In this document: piece after piece, positions 1 to 12,850 of the stretch | How positions within the stretch are numbered: position 1 is the stretch's first letter | Layout: each line of letters begins with the position of its first letter | From: Solicoccozyma terricola | Lineage: Eukaryota; Basidiomycota; Tremellomycetes; Filobasidiales; Piskurozymaceae | Assembly (NCBI GenBank): GCA_001600875.1 | Contig: BCLD01000001.1 | Span: 98,626 to 162,625, forward strand | Length of the DNA stretch: 64,000 nt | Direction: 5' to 3' | Translations under genes and position numbers: made by a program | Notes under the pieces: model-generated | The model's input: only the letters and a program-made list of their open reading frames with translations | Databases searched by the model: none | Told to the model about the DNA's origin: nothing

Positions 1-2275
1 ACAGCAGATGACTGAAACCACCAGACTCGACTACGACATCCGTGATCTTCCCACAATGTACGAAGATCGTCATAAAGAGACCGTCTCTCAGGCGGTAATA
101 TGGGAAATCCAAAAGCGGATACAGAAACTGGAGGCTGCGATGTTTTATACCTTTCATGAAGAGGATGGTAGGTGGCCCGTGGGTTGGATGCGTGCAGGCA
201 AGCGCCTAATTTTTTCTACCCTCGATGCCTTTGCAGATCCTTTCCCGGTCACAACTTGCACTTTACACTTGGAGCTACGGCTACTACCGCTGCCTGAAGA
301 ATATACTGCGGATATGCTGCAACAATACGAAGCGGAATTACGGGATCCAACGGGTATCACATTGTCGCCACCGCCTGTTGGAATCAAAATGGAAGGTATC
401 GCTTTGCTCGACGATTGCGGATTGGCTTATGGTCTGGATAAGGGCAGTGGTTTGGAGTGAGAGGCGTTGGACACATTTCACCGTCAATTGCAAAAGGCTC
501 ACATCATACATCCCTTGCTTACTTCATTGCAGGGCCGACGAGTTTTGGAGAAAGTCGATTCATTGTGAGCGTCGCTTTTCGACTTGGTTTCCAGTGATCG
601 AATACATCCGAAATCTAAGTTTCCCCGTGATTTCTTTCCAGATGCCGCTTTTGCACTCGCTGTCAATCTCGTCATCTTGACTCTCTTCGTTCGCCAGATG
701 GAAGCGACGCGTACACCAAGCAGCTTGGCCAAGGTGTCTTTCTGGACTATCGCAATGATGATCAGCGCAGATTCATGGCAGTTCTCTGCGGTGAGCTTCG
801 ATCGTCATTTTCATCCTTCGCAACCTGCTCATATCTCGCGCCTTCCCCCCGCAGCACGTGGTGATTGGCATTATGTCAGATGACAAGACATCGTTACCGA
901 TGCTACTTCCTGGATTCTTCTGCTTGTGCACTGCGGTCATCTTTGGACCTGTGAGTCGTCATAACAATTGTGATCGTGGATCCCAGGTACTGAATAGCTG
1001 TCGATCCGCCTATAGCGCTTTGCGGTCCTTTTATACCGTGTGCAGGCGCCAGAATCGATTCGAAGACGACCAGCTGACAGGCATGGAGCAACTGGCGAGT
1101 TGCAACCGCTCACGGCTGGGGCTGCAGCGACGCCCGCGCCAATCGGTACTTTGACAAACGACGAATCCGCTCGCCTCGCCCTTTGGAACGAGATACGAGA
1201 TGAGATGGACTCTCACCCTCAAGTGAAATGTGAGAAATGTGCATCTTTACAGTATTGGCTCTCAAGCTGACTGAGGTTCCGTTGGTGCGTAGGGCTAGGC
1301 GTAGGCCTCTTGGTCCTCGGCTTGATTTATTTCGGCCTCATACCCCGCGTCGTCCCTTTTTTCCTTGGCGCCCTATATTCGTTTTGGCTGCCTCAGATCT
1401 GGAGGAATGCTCGTCGCGGTACGAGAAAGGCAACGAGTTGGTCGTTTGTCGTTGGATCGAGTATGGCAAGATTGGCTTTGCCGTTGTGTGAGTTGAGATG
1501 GCGTCGTCGGATGGTGAATGCTGACACCCTGCAATTCCTCCAGATGCCTTTGCATGTCCTCGGAACGTGTTCTTTGTCGATACGACCGGTACGTCCGCTC
1601 TGTAAGGCATCGAGGATCTTGTTACCAGGCTGAGCTTGCAAACCCGACAGACTGGGTCTGGCTGCTCGTTGCATGGCAGTGGTTTCAAATCTTGGTTCTA
1701 TTTGCGCAGGACAGGTTCAACCCGGCTTTCTTGTGAGCACGACAAGCGCCGAACCAGACCCCCTGTATCTGACCTATTCAATTACACATCTTCAGCCTGC
1801 CGAAAAGGGTGAGTCTAGTCTACGGACTGTTTTAACAACCATTACTGTATTGCTGTGTTGACCTCCTCCTCATCCTGTCCAGTTCGCACCGCCTGAAGCG
1901 TACGATTATCACCCGGTGATGCCGGCCAACGACTCGGAATCGCAGATGCAGAAGTTTGGCGACTGCTCGATCTGCATGGAACCCATCGTGGTACAAATGC
2001 AGCCGGATCATTCGCCTGCGAGTGGTAAGACTGGACCAGCGTCATCGTCTGTGGGGGCTGTCGGGTCGAGAGTGATGAGTATGCAGATGAGGCGGACGTA
2101 TGCCTTGGCTCCATGTCATCACATGTTCCACACAGCATGCCTCTCTCAGTGGCTGGCAGTCAAGGTGAGATGCGCTTCGTTTTCAGCATCTGATCCGTTT
2201 GGACTTGACCCACCAAAATCCTCTTTACGACAGAACGTTTGTCCATTATGTAAGCGGACACTGCCGCCTTTATGA
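1..2275 (+). CDS. TUL1: DSC E3 ubiquitin ligase complex subunit 1 (Tul1/Dsc1-type RING protein), 5' partial
   Basis: The 3' part of a multi-exon gene whose start lies before the window. Exons I can join include up to 456, 533-564, 642-790 and 855 onward, and the last intron is 2165-2233. The joined protein has several hydrophobic helices, the phrase RQMEATRTPSSLAKVSFW, a second membrane block (PFFLGALYSFWLPQIW), a YDYHP motif, and then a C-terminal RING-H2: CSIC, CHHMFH with a downstream C, and CPLC, ending in CKRTLPPL. Membrane helices followed by a RING at the extreme C-terminus ending PLPPL-like is the layout of Tul1 (yeast) and Dsc1 (fission yeast). This Golgi/endosome ubiquitin ligase sends membrane proteins to degradation and, in several fungi, activates SREBP. 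The stop at 2273-2275 is 52 nt from the stop of the convergent permease gene. Family assignment is strong; the upstream lumenal part is not visible. Confidence 0.88.
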
Positions 2276-2327
2276 ACCCAGGTTGTAATTCTATGCATGC
2301 GCATCTATGTCGTTACATGAAAACCCC

Positions 2328-4229
2328 TCAGAAGAACCACCCGACTACCCTTCGCCATAGCGGTGCCTTGACGCCTGCCTGCTCCTGCGGCAGCTCAATC
2401 ACCTCATCATCATCCACCAATCGCCCGGAATACAGATCGATATCCTCGATTCGGACGACCTTTGTCTTGTGCCATAGTTTCCATCCAACAAGAGGAACAA
2501 AGAAGAGGGGAATACCGAGATACGACGTGAGGAATGCGGTTACGGTGAAGCTGCCGTTGAGGAACGTGGACCATCCGCTGAACAGGATGATGATGGTGCA
2601 CGTGATGATGTTGAACCAAGAGCTGTAAGGTTGCAACCTGGCGCGGTACGGCATGGTCGAGGTATCAAAGCCTTGTACTCGAAGGGCCTTGCGGAATCGT
2701 AGGTAAGATACGGAGATGGTTGCCCAAGCAAAGAGACCTGCGACTGCGCTAAGAGAGGAGAGCCAGAGGAAGACGACACCACCCCCACTGGACACACTGA
2801 GATACGCAAAGCCACCAAAGCAGATGGATACGAGGACGGCCGGAATGGGTACACCCCTCTTGTCCACCCTGCGGAAGATCGCAGGAGCACGATGGTCCAG
2901 CGCCAGAGAGTAAAGCGTACGGGAAGCGACGTAGACGTAAGAAGATCCAGCCGAGAAGGCGCTGATCAAGATGACGGCGTTGATGATGTGCGGGAAGACC
3001 TTGACGTTGGCGCGCTCCATGGCGATGACGAACGGTGAAGAGGCAGAGTAGGATGAGCTGTTGACGAGGCGGATATCATCGTATGGGACAAGAACGCCAA
3101 TGACGAGGATGCCGAGAATGTAAAAGATCACGATCTATTAAGAGACGGGGGAGGGGGATGAGTTGAGGTTTGTACCCGGATGATAAGCGACCCTCGACTC
3201 ACCCTCCACAAAACTTTTTTGGTCGCCTTTGGGATCTGCTGAGCCGGGTTCTTGGATTCACCAGCCGCAAGTACCACCGTTTCTGTGCCTGAAGGGGGGA
3301 GGTTTTGTTATGTTAATATACGGCGCACCAGTGATAATATATCATGATTATCACTAACCGACGTAGGTAAATGCTGCATTGATGAACGCGCTGAAGAAGC
3401 CGAGGAACTGCCCTTTGGCTCCTGCGATTCCTTCGTACTGATTGAACATCCCTGGCGATTTCCAATATCTGAAACCGAGCCGATCGTGCGTTGGACCGCC
3501 TCCGAGGTCGATGACGATTCCAAAAATGATGATAGCCATGAAAGCGAGGACCTTGATCACTCCAGCGACGACCTCGCTCTCGCCAAAGTAGTTGACGCTA
3601 ACGAGATTGAGTGCTGCTCCGAGGACAAACATGATTGATATCCAAACGGCGATATTGATACTGGTGTTCCAGAACTGGATGACGAGGGCTGCGGCACTGA
3701 GCTCCGATGCGAATCCGATGGCGTAGCAATAAAAGTAGTTGTACCCGAGGGTCATTCCCAGAGCAGGATCGACAAATCGAGCTGCAAAGTGGGTGAACGA
3801 ACCAGCGACAGGCAGGAAGGTCGCCATCTCTGCTAGGGCCTCCATAACCCCAAATACAGCCATACCAAGGATGATATAGGCGAGAAGGACACCGAGTGGT
3901 CCAGCATGGGCGAGCGCAGCACCTGATCCGACGAATAGACCAGTTCCGATACCGGATGAAATACCGAACCATATAGCTGAGGTTACGGTGGGGGTGGGTG
4001 CCTTCGAGTGAGTAATTTTCTATCAGTCATACAGGGACATGATCTACTCACTATGCCTGGAAGTCAGTCTCCTCTTGGTGGCACCGACACCTGCTGCACC
4101 TGGAGCGGTGCTGAATGGTGATGGCTTCTCATTGACGGAAGTCGCTGAGGACTGCAGACCGGTCACAGTGGGAGAGGTGAAGGAGGCAGCATCAGCATCT
4201 GCATGCTTAGGCTTGTCGACGACCGACAT
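2328..4229 (-). CDS. Amino-acid permease (APC superfamily, yeast GAP/AGP type)
   Basis: Four exons join cleanly: 4229-4052, 3976-3359, 3288-3203 and 3134-2328, giving 562 residues, the normal length for yeast-type amino-acid permeases. The cytosolic N-terminus (MSVVDKPKH) leads into KRRLTSRHTIWFGISSGIGTGLFVGSG, read across the first splice. This is the conserved first transmembrane segment with its glycine-rich substrate-binding break. About twelve hydrophobic helices follow, including the FPHIINAVILISAFSAGSS segment typical of the family. The C-terminus ends in WRRVVGWFF. It should be a plasma-membrane proton/amino-acid symporter; the substrate cannot be read from sequence. The start at 4229 is the first ATG giving a usual short cytosolic tail, although the frame stays open upstream. 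It lies tail to tail with the TUL1-like gene. Confidence 0.92.
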
Positions 4230-4852
4230 GATGTTGTAGTTGTGAGAGATCGAGTAAACAGTCGGTGGAACGCAAGGGGTGACATTATAAACGAAGAAAA
4301 AACTTAGAGCGGACGACAGTCTGACGATCACGACATCGGGATACACCCGACCCCCCGACTCCCCCCTCCGTGCACTTGATCTCTTACCCGACGGAGGATG
4401 ACAACGGCCTGACTGTAGCAGGAGAGCGCAAAATTGTGTTGTCGCCTGGCGTGATCCAACGATTTCGATAATGGAAAATAACAAAAAGGTACCGGGTCGT
4501 TAAAAAACAGCCGCCACCGGCGTTAGATGGGCAACAGTGCGGTCGCACGTAATTTTTTCTCTGTCCGAGTCACCTACAGCACCATCAAATGCCGCCGGAG
4601 CATGCCAACGAGCTTGACTCGGACCGTCAGACCATCGGATCATACGGCCATCCTTGATCCTTGGTCTTGGACTGAGCGTCAGGTGATACACACATCTATC
4701 TGTCCTTCATGTCGTGTCGGGACAGCTGATTCGCCACCACGTACCGACGCGCCGACTGTTCTTCCGGAATCGCCGAGTGGAGGCTACGTAGGTGGAGGAG
4801 CGTGAGGGCATATAACATGTTGCTATGCCCAGTGTTCGAGGAATAGCATCCC
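4230..4852. other. Divergent intergenic region (permease / oxidoreductase promoters)
   Basis: 623 nt between two head-to-head starts. I see no coding exon, tRNA or repeat. Short open frames here have no recognisable domain. It presumably holds both promoters. Confidence 0.6.
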
Positions 4853-6256
4853 ATGCACACAACAATGTCCTCCACTTGTCATATCGCCGTGCTGGGAGCT
4901 GGTCTGATCGGTAGAAGACACATCCAGCACATCATCGATGAGCCGTTGACGACACTCTGCGCAATCGTCGAACCTACCCCGAGTGGCACCGCTCTCGCTT
5001 CGAAGCTTGGTATACCTTGCTTTTCATCCGTGGACGATCTGATAGCTGCAAGGGAATCAGGAGAGATACATCTGGATGGTGCGATAGTCGGCACACCGAC
5101 TCATACCCATGTCCCACTCACCGCCACGCTCGCCAGAGCCGGTGTCCATGTCTTGGTGGAGAAACCAGTCGCACCTACGGCGAATGAAGCTGAGGGGTTG
5201 GTGGAGGCACTAGAAGGGATGGAAGGAAAGTCCAAAGTGTTGGTAGGCCAGCATCGCCGGTTGTGAGTATCCTCTTGCTTCACCTGCGTTCCATACCTAA
5301 CCCGAGCGAGTATGTCAGCAACCCCTACATCATCGCCCTCAAAGCTGCCGTATCGTCCGGCAAACTCGGCACCATCATCGGTGCGTCAGGGATGTGGACA
5401 GTACGGAAGGGTCCATCGGATTATTACGAGGGTTGGCACGGAGAACACGAGCAGGGTGGAGGAACAATCAGCATCAACATGATCCACGACATGGATTTAT
5501 TCCGCCATCTACTAGGTGATATCGACACAGTGTATTGTGTCGAGGGGACCAAGACGAGAGGGTTGAACGTTGAGGAGAGTGGTGGTGTGGTACTGAGGTT
5601 CAAGACAGGCGCTGTCGGGACGTTCTTTTTCTCAGAGTGAGTGATGAGGAGGCCGGCGGGTGACGTGGGGCCTATGCTGATGATACACCCATCTGCTTCG
5701 CTTCAGTGCGGCTGCTTCACCGTGAGCAAAAAGTGTCCGGGTGACGGTTGAGTTACATCTGTTCTGATGTCTATCGAATCAGGTATTGCTTCGAAGGAGC
5801 CACCGGCGAGAATCCAGGTAAGTGACAAAGAATCCCAACCACGATTGACGCGTATCAACTGTCTAAATACTCCAACGCAACCCTTCAGACGTCGTCGGAG
5901 AGGCGTATGGGAAGGATATCTACCACATCTTCGGCACCAAGGGAAGTATCTGCCTACCGAGCCTGCTTATCAACCACTACCCCTCCACCTCACCTGTCCC
6001 CGTCTCCACGAGCATCCCAAATAAAGCCGGCGAGACGGACAACTGGCTATTCCGCTTGAGCACGGACGATACGTACGCTCGGTTGGCTCAATCTCTCATT
6101 GACATCCCGCCTTTCACATCACAGCTTCGCCATTTCGTAGCGGTGACTCGAGGTGAAGCGGAGCCGAATTGCAGTGTTTCCGAAGCTTGGAAAAGTGTAT
6201 GTGCGGTAGAAGGTTTGGCTAAGAGTATGACGCAGCGTAAGGAAGTCAAGTTGTAG
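4853..6256 (+). CDS. Gfo/Idh/MocA family NAD(P)-dependent oxidoreductase
   Basis: Five exons join in frame: 4853-5262, 5319-5636, a 15-nt exon 5707-5721, 5783-5817 and 5889-6256, giving 381 residues (377 if the second ATG at 4865 is used). The N-terminus has the Rossmann dinucleotide motif VLGAGLIGRRH. The family EKP motif is in VLVEKPVAPT, where the lysine is normally catalytic. A NMIHDMDLFRHLLGD segment supplies the conserved HD pair of the C-terminal alpha/beta domain. Family members oxidise or reduce sugars and inositols; the closest functional label would be myo-inositol/dehydrogenase-like, but the substrate cannot be told. The splice through the 15-nt exon yields DAAASPYCFEGATGENP, a natural continuation for this family. 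No signal peptide is seen, so a cytosolic location is expected. Confidence 0.9.
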
Positions 6257-6707
6257 CAGACGATGTTTAACATTATGAGAATTCTACTCGGTTTGTATGG
6301 AACAACGATGATCTCATCCTGATTGCGAGACGCTATCACACTGTATCAACTGTCCCTATCGGCATCTGCCATAACACCGACATCTAACCAACGCGTAGTG
6401 TATGTCGCCTCATTTTGGAATTGGAGGTCTGCTAAGTAGGTCTTCGAGCGGCCTCAATGGAAGTGGTACCTACTGCTCAACGGCCCAGCTTGCTTCGCTT
6501 GCTGGTTGGTCTCACACTTCTCCCCTTTCGCCACTGAGATCCCCCGGATGACGTGTCATGGCTGGTCACGTGGCCTAAATGTTGAAACGCCGGCTATATG
6601 CGACGGAAGGGGTGTGGTCTGGTCTGGTCTGGTCTGGTGTGGTGTGGTGTAGCACATTCCACCATCGCTCGACCTCACTTCTGCCAACATCACAGCTCTC
6701 CAGAATC
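6257..6707. other. Intergenic region with GGTCT/GGTGT microsatellite upstream of the M1 peptidase
   Basis: 451 nt without a coding signal. The only structure is the short pentamer repeat around 6616-6650, about 60 nt before the start codon at 6708. Confidence 0.6.
6616..6650 (+). repeat. Short tandem repeat (GGTCT)n grading into (GGTGT)n
   Basis: Direct reading shows four consecutive GGTCT-like units followed by GGTGT units. It sits in the presumed core promoter or 5' leader of the M1 peptidase gene. Confidence 0.8.
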
Positions 6708-9700
6708 ATGGCTACCACTATCACCAATGTCACCCGTCCCACCGACCTCTCATCATTATCCAATTTCGCTGATATCCGCACGGAACACATCCAACTAGAC
6801 TGGACCATCGATTGGACAAAGCAGCTCATTCATGGTTCTGCGACTCTCACCATGAAGCCTACGAAGAGTGGGATTGACAGGTTGGTACTTGATACCAGTT
6901 ATCTGGATATCAGTGGGATCAAGGTGGATGGAGAGGCTGTCAAGGTAAGAGTCGGGAAGATATGACGATAGAACATCCACCGAGTTAATGGTCAATTGAT
7001 AATACAGTACACCCTTGCTGAGCGCATCGGGACCGTTGGCTCGGCTTTGACCATTCATCTTCCAATAGCCAAATCCAAAGAGGTTAGCTGCTCGGTGACG
7101 TGAATAACGAGATATGAGACTAACTCATTCGAAGACACTCCCAGGTCAAGGTCACCATTGTGTACTCGACGACAGAGCAATGTACCGCTCTAGGTTGGAT
7201 GACCGAAGAGTGAGGTGGCTGGGATCCCGAAGCCTACACAAAATAATACTAACTGTAACAACTCCTCAGACAGACCAAAGGTGGAAAATTCCCATACTTG
7301 TACTCGCAATGTCAAGCAGTGAGTTCGAAGATTACCTTCGAGGCAAAAAAAAAGCTCACCTCTTTAATCCCCTCAGATCCACGCACGATCTCTTTTCCCA
7401 TGTCAAGGTCAGCCTGCTTACCTTCAACATTATCCAATTTCTCCATCGTGCTCGTACCATTTTCTAACCAGGTTTGTTTCAACAGACACCCCTTATATCA
7501 AAACGCCCTACTCGGCGCGCGTACGCTCTACAATCCCCGTCCTTATGTCTGCACTTCGGGTTTCTCCTCCGGTCATCGATGGACCCGAGGGGATACACGC
7601 TGGGAAAGAAGTAGGCAAGGACATTGTTGAATATGTTTATGATCAGGTGAGATCCGGGGGGGGGTGGAGGGGCGATCGGATGTGAAGGAGGGAATTGAGA
7701 CTGAATGGGATTTTTTGTCCAAACGCGCAGCCGATTGGTATTCCTTCATATTTGGTCGCTATCGCCGCTGGTAATCTGATGCATAGGAGCTTCCCTAAGA
7801 TTGAGGGAAAGTCATGGCACACTGGTGTCTGGACTGAGGTGAGGATGTAACCATATATCGACCTGTTTGTCTACTTTGCTGATGTTCCCCTCATAGCCAG
7901 AGGGCATGGACGCGGCTTACTGGGAGTTTTCTGCTGACACGGCCAAGTAAGCTTGACAAGTGGCTCTTTCGTTTGACATCGCCTTACTCTTCAAGCGTTT
8001 CAGCTTCGTCGCCACCGCCGAGAGCATCACCTCTCCATACGTATGGACCCAGTACGACCTCCTGTGAGTGGATTGACCACCCTGCTTTTTTGGGGGGGCC
8101 TGTAGGCTGATAAAATGGACCGATGATGAATCAAAGATTGTTACCGGATTCATTTCCGTACGGCGGTATGGAAAATGCGTGTATCTCCTATATGACACCC
8201 ACGCTCTTAGCCGGAGATCGATCTCTGGTTGATGTCTGTGCTCACGAAATCAGGTGAGTGCGATATTCACCCTTTTTCTCCGCACGTGAAAGCTGATAGC
8301 GAAATGATTCTCCCTAGTCACTCTTGGTTCGGCAACGGTATCGGATGTGCCAACTGGGGACACTTCTGGCTCAATGAAGGATGGACGACGTACACAGAAA
8401 ACCTCATCGAATTGGAGACGCATGGAGAGCAGTCTAGGGCTCTGTGAGTGTCTGTTTGTTAGAACATCAGACTAGCCAACTTACATTGGTAACACTCACC
8501 CATTACAGCGCATACATCATCGGTAGGAAGGCACTGAGAGACGCTCTAAAGGAGATGCCTACCGGATACCAATCGCTGGTAATCGACTACAAGGAGCATG
8601 CAGTGAGTTTTAGATCTGGATCTGAAATTGCCACCGAGGATCACTTGCTGATATTGCTACCGGGACCACAACCAGGACCCGGATGATGCCTTCTCTACTG
8701 TCCCATACGAGAAGGTAAGCCCATCTCTATCAAGGTTATATTGGTGTCCGCTCACTTGGTGTCCGCTCACTCGGTGACCTCATCAGGGATCCAACTTCCT
8801 CCTACACCTCGAGCGCCAAGTAGGAGGTCTGCCAGTTTTCCGCCCATACATCAAAGCCTATGTAGCCAAATTCTCCGGTCAATCAATCACGACTGAACAA
8901 TGGAGATCGCATTTATATGAGTATTTCGGAGGGCAGAACGGGGGTGACGAGATTGTCAAGAAGTTGGATGCGATCAACTGGGATGGTGTGAGTGAGAAGC
9001 GGTTCGGGAACAAGAGCACTGAAGGCTGATGGACTGGATCGGGATGTCGCAGTGGCTTCATGGTACCGGTCCAGATCTTATCGAGGATATGAAATACGAC
9101 GAGACCTTGGCAAAGCAGTGTTACAATCTTGCCGACCGCTGGGATAAAGCCCGCAACACTCCTACCACTTTCTCCCCCTCCGATTTCGCCAACCTCACTC
9201 CTTCTCAAAGAATTGTGTTCCTCGAGACTTTGCAAGACCTTTCCCCGTCTTTACCTGCCAACCTTGTCGCTCATCTCGACGAGGTCTACGGTGTGGATAA
9301 GAGTAAGAACGCGGAGATAAAATTGAGGTTCTATGGACTGGCGTTGAAGAGTGGAGATGAGTATGCAGAGAAGGCTGCTGGTGAGTGGTGTGGATGACGA
9401 TAGGGTGGGGTATGCAAGAGCTGATACCGCAGGATGGTTTCGCGACAGCTTGGGTTGCGGACAAGGGACGAATGAAGATGTGCAGGGTGATTACTCTTGC
9501 TACATATTGTATGTCACGTCCGGGGCCGCTGATTTCGATCTCCCTCCCTCTCCCCTCAGACTATCTATCGAGCCCTCTACAAGGTCGCACCTGAACTTGC
9601 TGTAAAGACGTTCAAAGCTCACGAGAAGTTCTACCACCCGATCGCGAGGAGGATGATACAAAAGGTGGGTACATTCTCGACGTAGAGCACGATGGAATGG

Positions 9701-9762
9701 ATGCCAAGCTCACTGTGTACCTCCCACCTTCCCACCTACAGGATCTCGAGTTGATCAAATAG
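6708..9762 (+). CDS. M1 family zinc metallopeptidase, leukotriene-A4-hydrolase/aminopeptidase type
   Basis: A gene with about a dozen exons. The start is ATG at 6708 ([11 protein letters not shown]); the reading ends DLELIK at the TAG 9760-9762. Near 8160 the exopeptidase motif reads PYGGMENA. Across the intron near 8250-8315 the zinc site reads HEISHSWFGN, followed by WLNEGWT, giving HEXXH-(18)-E with the third zinc ligand in NEGW. These motifs and the helical C-terminal region ([22 protein letters not shown]) match the LTA4H/yeast Lap2 branch. That branch removes N-terminal residues and, in some species, has epoxide hydrolase activity. No signal peptide, so probably cytosolic or nuclear. 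One intron near 8745-8780 contains a short direct duplication (GGTGTCCGCTCACT units). Exon borders in the middle are approximate; the identification is firm. Confidence 0.93.
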
Positions 9763-10188
9763 GTGAAGGGAGAAAAGAGCGGTAAATCATGCCACGTCAT
9801 CAAATTAGTAGATTTCTCAATCAACCATGTAGCTGGTTGTTGATCATTCAAACACAAATGAGGCTGCGACTGCATCGATCAACCACATCCACACGCTCTT
9901 CACACCACAGACAACTGCCTTTCACCACCACCTCCACATCGCTCCATGCCATCGTCTACCTTTGGTCGCTCTTTTCCGTGTTGATCTGGGTGATCTCCCC
10001 ACCCTTTGACCTCCGTCTCTTCCGGTGCTGGCGCTTCTCTCCGGCGTCATGATTTGACGACTGAACCTGGCAGAGACATCATTCACACCATCGCATAGAC
10101 ATCAAAAACGCCTTGGACACAACTGCATGCAGAACAAGCCGTGGCAAGAGGCCCAGAAGCATTGTCGTATCATCAAAGGATATCAATC
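9763..10188. other. Intergenic region upstream of the tail-anchored protein gene
   Basis: 426 nt, rich in CA/TC. I see no domain or RNA gene. An in-frame upstream ATG at 10141 would add 16 residues to the next gene. Confidence 0.5.
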
Positions 10189-12748
10189 ATGCCCGCAGCA
10201 ACCACCCAACCAACCCTCTTCCGTTCCTCCTCCTTCTCTTCACCACTCCCTATCCTCCCATCCGCTCCCTCTTCTCCAATGATGCATCATTCAGTTCCAC
10301 CTGGAGACCGCCAATCTTCCTCTTCCCCACGCACACCTACCCGACCGGCTCTCCCTCACTCAGTCACCTCACCGACTCTCTCTCCTCACTCCACTGCACA
10401 ATCGCCAAACTACCATCCATACAGAATTCGAACGTCCTCTTCTGGAGTTCTCACCCGATCCAACTCCTCTCCTGCTCAACCCTTGTCGTCTCTCGCCGGC
10501 CACCGACCTTCTCGATCAATGTCCAACCTCCGAGAAGTGGCAGATACTGCTGCACCTGTACTCCAAGACACAGCCAACAAAGACCTGATCAAACGACGTT
10601 CAATAGACGGAACTCCCACCACTCGGACTCGAGTTGGAGGACCGGTTCATTCTCGTCGATCAAGCCAGATGGATGGAGGAAGGACATCGAGCTTTAGTTC
10701 GAATGATGGGGCGTCAGAGACGAGTAGTATGGGTGGGTTAAGAAGGAGTGGCTCGATGATCAGCTTGAAGCATGGCATGGAAGAAGGGAACAAGAGTATC
10801 ACAGATCTACCTGTGAGTTGGATCCAGGTTCGATTAGTCAACTCGCTAATGAACTGTACCACCAGTCGAACCCAAAGGTCTGGTCAGGTGAGTAGCAATC
10901 TTCTCATCGATAGCAGACCTCGATTTTTGACTAGGGTGAATATTTCACAGCCTGCGAACTCGTTCGTTACATCGACCATGCCCTTGCTACACCGATGACG
11001 ATCAACTCAACAGCCGTAGACTCTCCTACAAGGACCCCTCAACTCCCCAAGAAACCACTTTCACCAGACGTGGTTTCCAAAATCAAGCAGTGGATCATCG
11101 AGCACGATATTCAAGGAAGGTCTTTCTTGCGAGGTGGTGAAGGGAATTGGGCGTGAGTGATGCCAGTGACGTACCCCTATCATTGCCTTGGAATAACACT
11201 ATGATATACCAATCTAGCAACACATCGACACAACCACCGTTTCTTCCCATTTTACTCTCCCTGTCTCGTAACCTCCGTCGAGCATCCTTGAAGGGCCCAG
11301 TCCTCCTCGAAACTTCAGGTCATTATTATACTCAATCTACCGGTAGCGCATACGAGGACGTAGAGGATTCTATCATATCTCACGAGCACGGACAGACGGT
11401 CACATCGCCCAAACAACGCTCTTTGCATTCTCGTGATAGCAGTGTCCTTCAAGAGGAAGACGAAGATGAAGGTGTAGACAACCAGCAAGGTCCTGCGGAC
11501 TTGCAGACCTTTGCTGGTGCGGCACATCTATTGGCAGGTCTACCTGTCGCTCCCAGGAACGATGTGGTCGAGAGAGCACCTTCCGTGGACGACTCCGCCC
11601 TTGCCACCGACGACGAAGAGTCCATTCATGGCGAAATGTCAGGAGCTCGTTCTAGACTATCGAGCGTCTCCAGCGTACGATCAATTGACAGCACAGGAAC
11701 CCCAACTGCCAAGTCTGGTCGATCGATACCTGGCTCTCTTGACCAGTCGCGGTCCAAGTGGGGACCGTACGTCTCGAGGCGCAATAACAGGACGTTGTCT
11801 AACGCGAGCTCCGTCAGTCAGGGTGGTCTCGCAGATACCGAGACTGGGACGATGAATATCAAGATAGATGACGTTGTGGCAACGATGCGTCGACCCCGGG
11901 TCGCCGGATCGAAGGAAACGATAAGCACATCTGGATCGAATCTCGGGTCTCCGGATTCGCTAGTCAGCCCACCTCCTGCCTACGCATCTGAAAGTGAAAC
12001 GTCAGAGGCACACCCGCCTTATGCTGATACCGTGATCATCGAAACAGCGACGATCGGGCTGGGCATTCCGGATGTCGACATACAACCTGCTGCCGTCCAA
12101 CCCGTCGTCCCAGAGTCCAACACCGAACTATCTACACAAATGTCCAACATGATCAAGGAAACTCGAGCTGGTCCTCGACCGTACGGTGCCTTACGCCACA
12201 CTGATTCGTCTGGTAGTAACGACAGCTCCAACGGAAGGCCCCGTCTACCGACAGCAGCTTTGCGAGTTCAGAAAAGCGTCGATTCTGGCACGGCAGACGA
12301 CTTGGAGCGCGAGTGGAACGGCGGAGACCGGCGTGTCACCATCAGGCCGATACGCAAGGTCACGGAAATCTTCGCTGGGCCGAGTCCTGATCGAGAGCGG
12401 CGCGATTCCAGCGGAACACCCACACCCCATGTTCGAGTAGCCTCGAGCATAGCGGGGGACGCCCAGCTATTGGAAGTCATCAAGGATCTCACGCAGCGGC
12501 TCAAGCAGGCGGAAGCTCGTGTTCAGGAACTTCAGCGGGACGTCAATGACAGCGGCAAGGTAGCAGAATACCCTGGTGTGCAGCAGGGGTCTGTCCGACA
12601 GATGTGGGAGCGATTCATGACCGCTTCACCTCACGTGGCCGTATTACCCAAGGATATGCGAGAGCTGCCGGTCTACATGTTGCTTGTGGGTGTTGGACTA
12701 GGTGTCGTGGTAACGAAGGTGTTGTTTGGGAGGTCTGTCCGAGGATGA
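10189..12748 (+). CDS. Ser/Pro-rich tail-anchored protein with SAM-like segment
   Basis: Exons 10189-10812, 10866-10887 (22 nt), 10951-11152 and 11218-12748 join to 792 residues. Residues 1 to about 205 are low-complexity Ser/Pro/Thr. A compact segment follows (VWSACELVRYIDHALATP, then KIKQWIIEHDIQGRSFLRGGEGNW and LSRNLRRASLKG), whose helix pattern and IxGxxFL phrase resemble a SAM domain. A long disordered acidic/serine stretch leads to a short coiled coil (LLEVIKDLTQRLKQAEARVQELQRD). The protein ends in a hydrophobic helix (PVYMLLVGVGLGVVVTKVLFG) with a short basic tail, the form of a tail-anchored membrane protein. I do not recognise a named orthologue. The SAM label is inference from pattern only. 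Its 3' end is 102 nt from the convergent SUN gene. Confidence 0.75.
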
Positions 12749-12850
12749 CCGGGGGGCTGGGCCCCTCGATGGGCTTGACACTTGTACGATTGTTGCGATG
12801 GATTGTATTCCTCTCTAAGTTACGAGTGTAATGACAAGACCCTATTCTCG

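Noticed and set aside
10113..10697. 194-codon plus-strand frame over the tail-anchored gene
   Set aside because: Out of frame with the gene whose exons join cleanly; low-complexity shadow.
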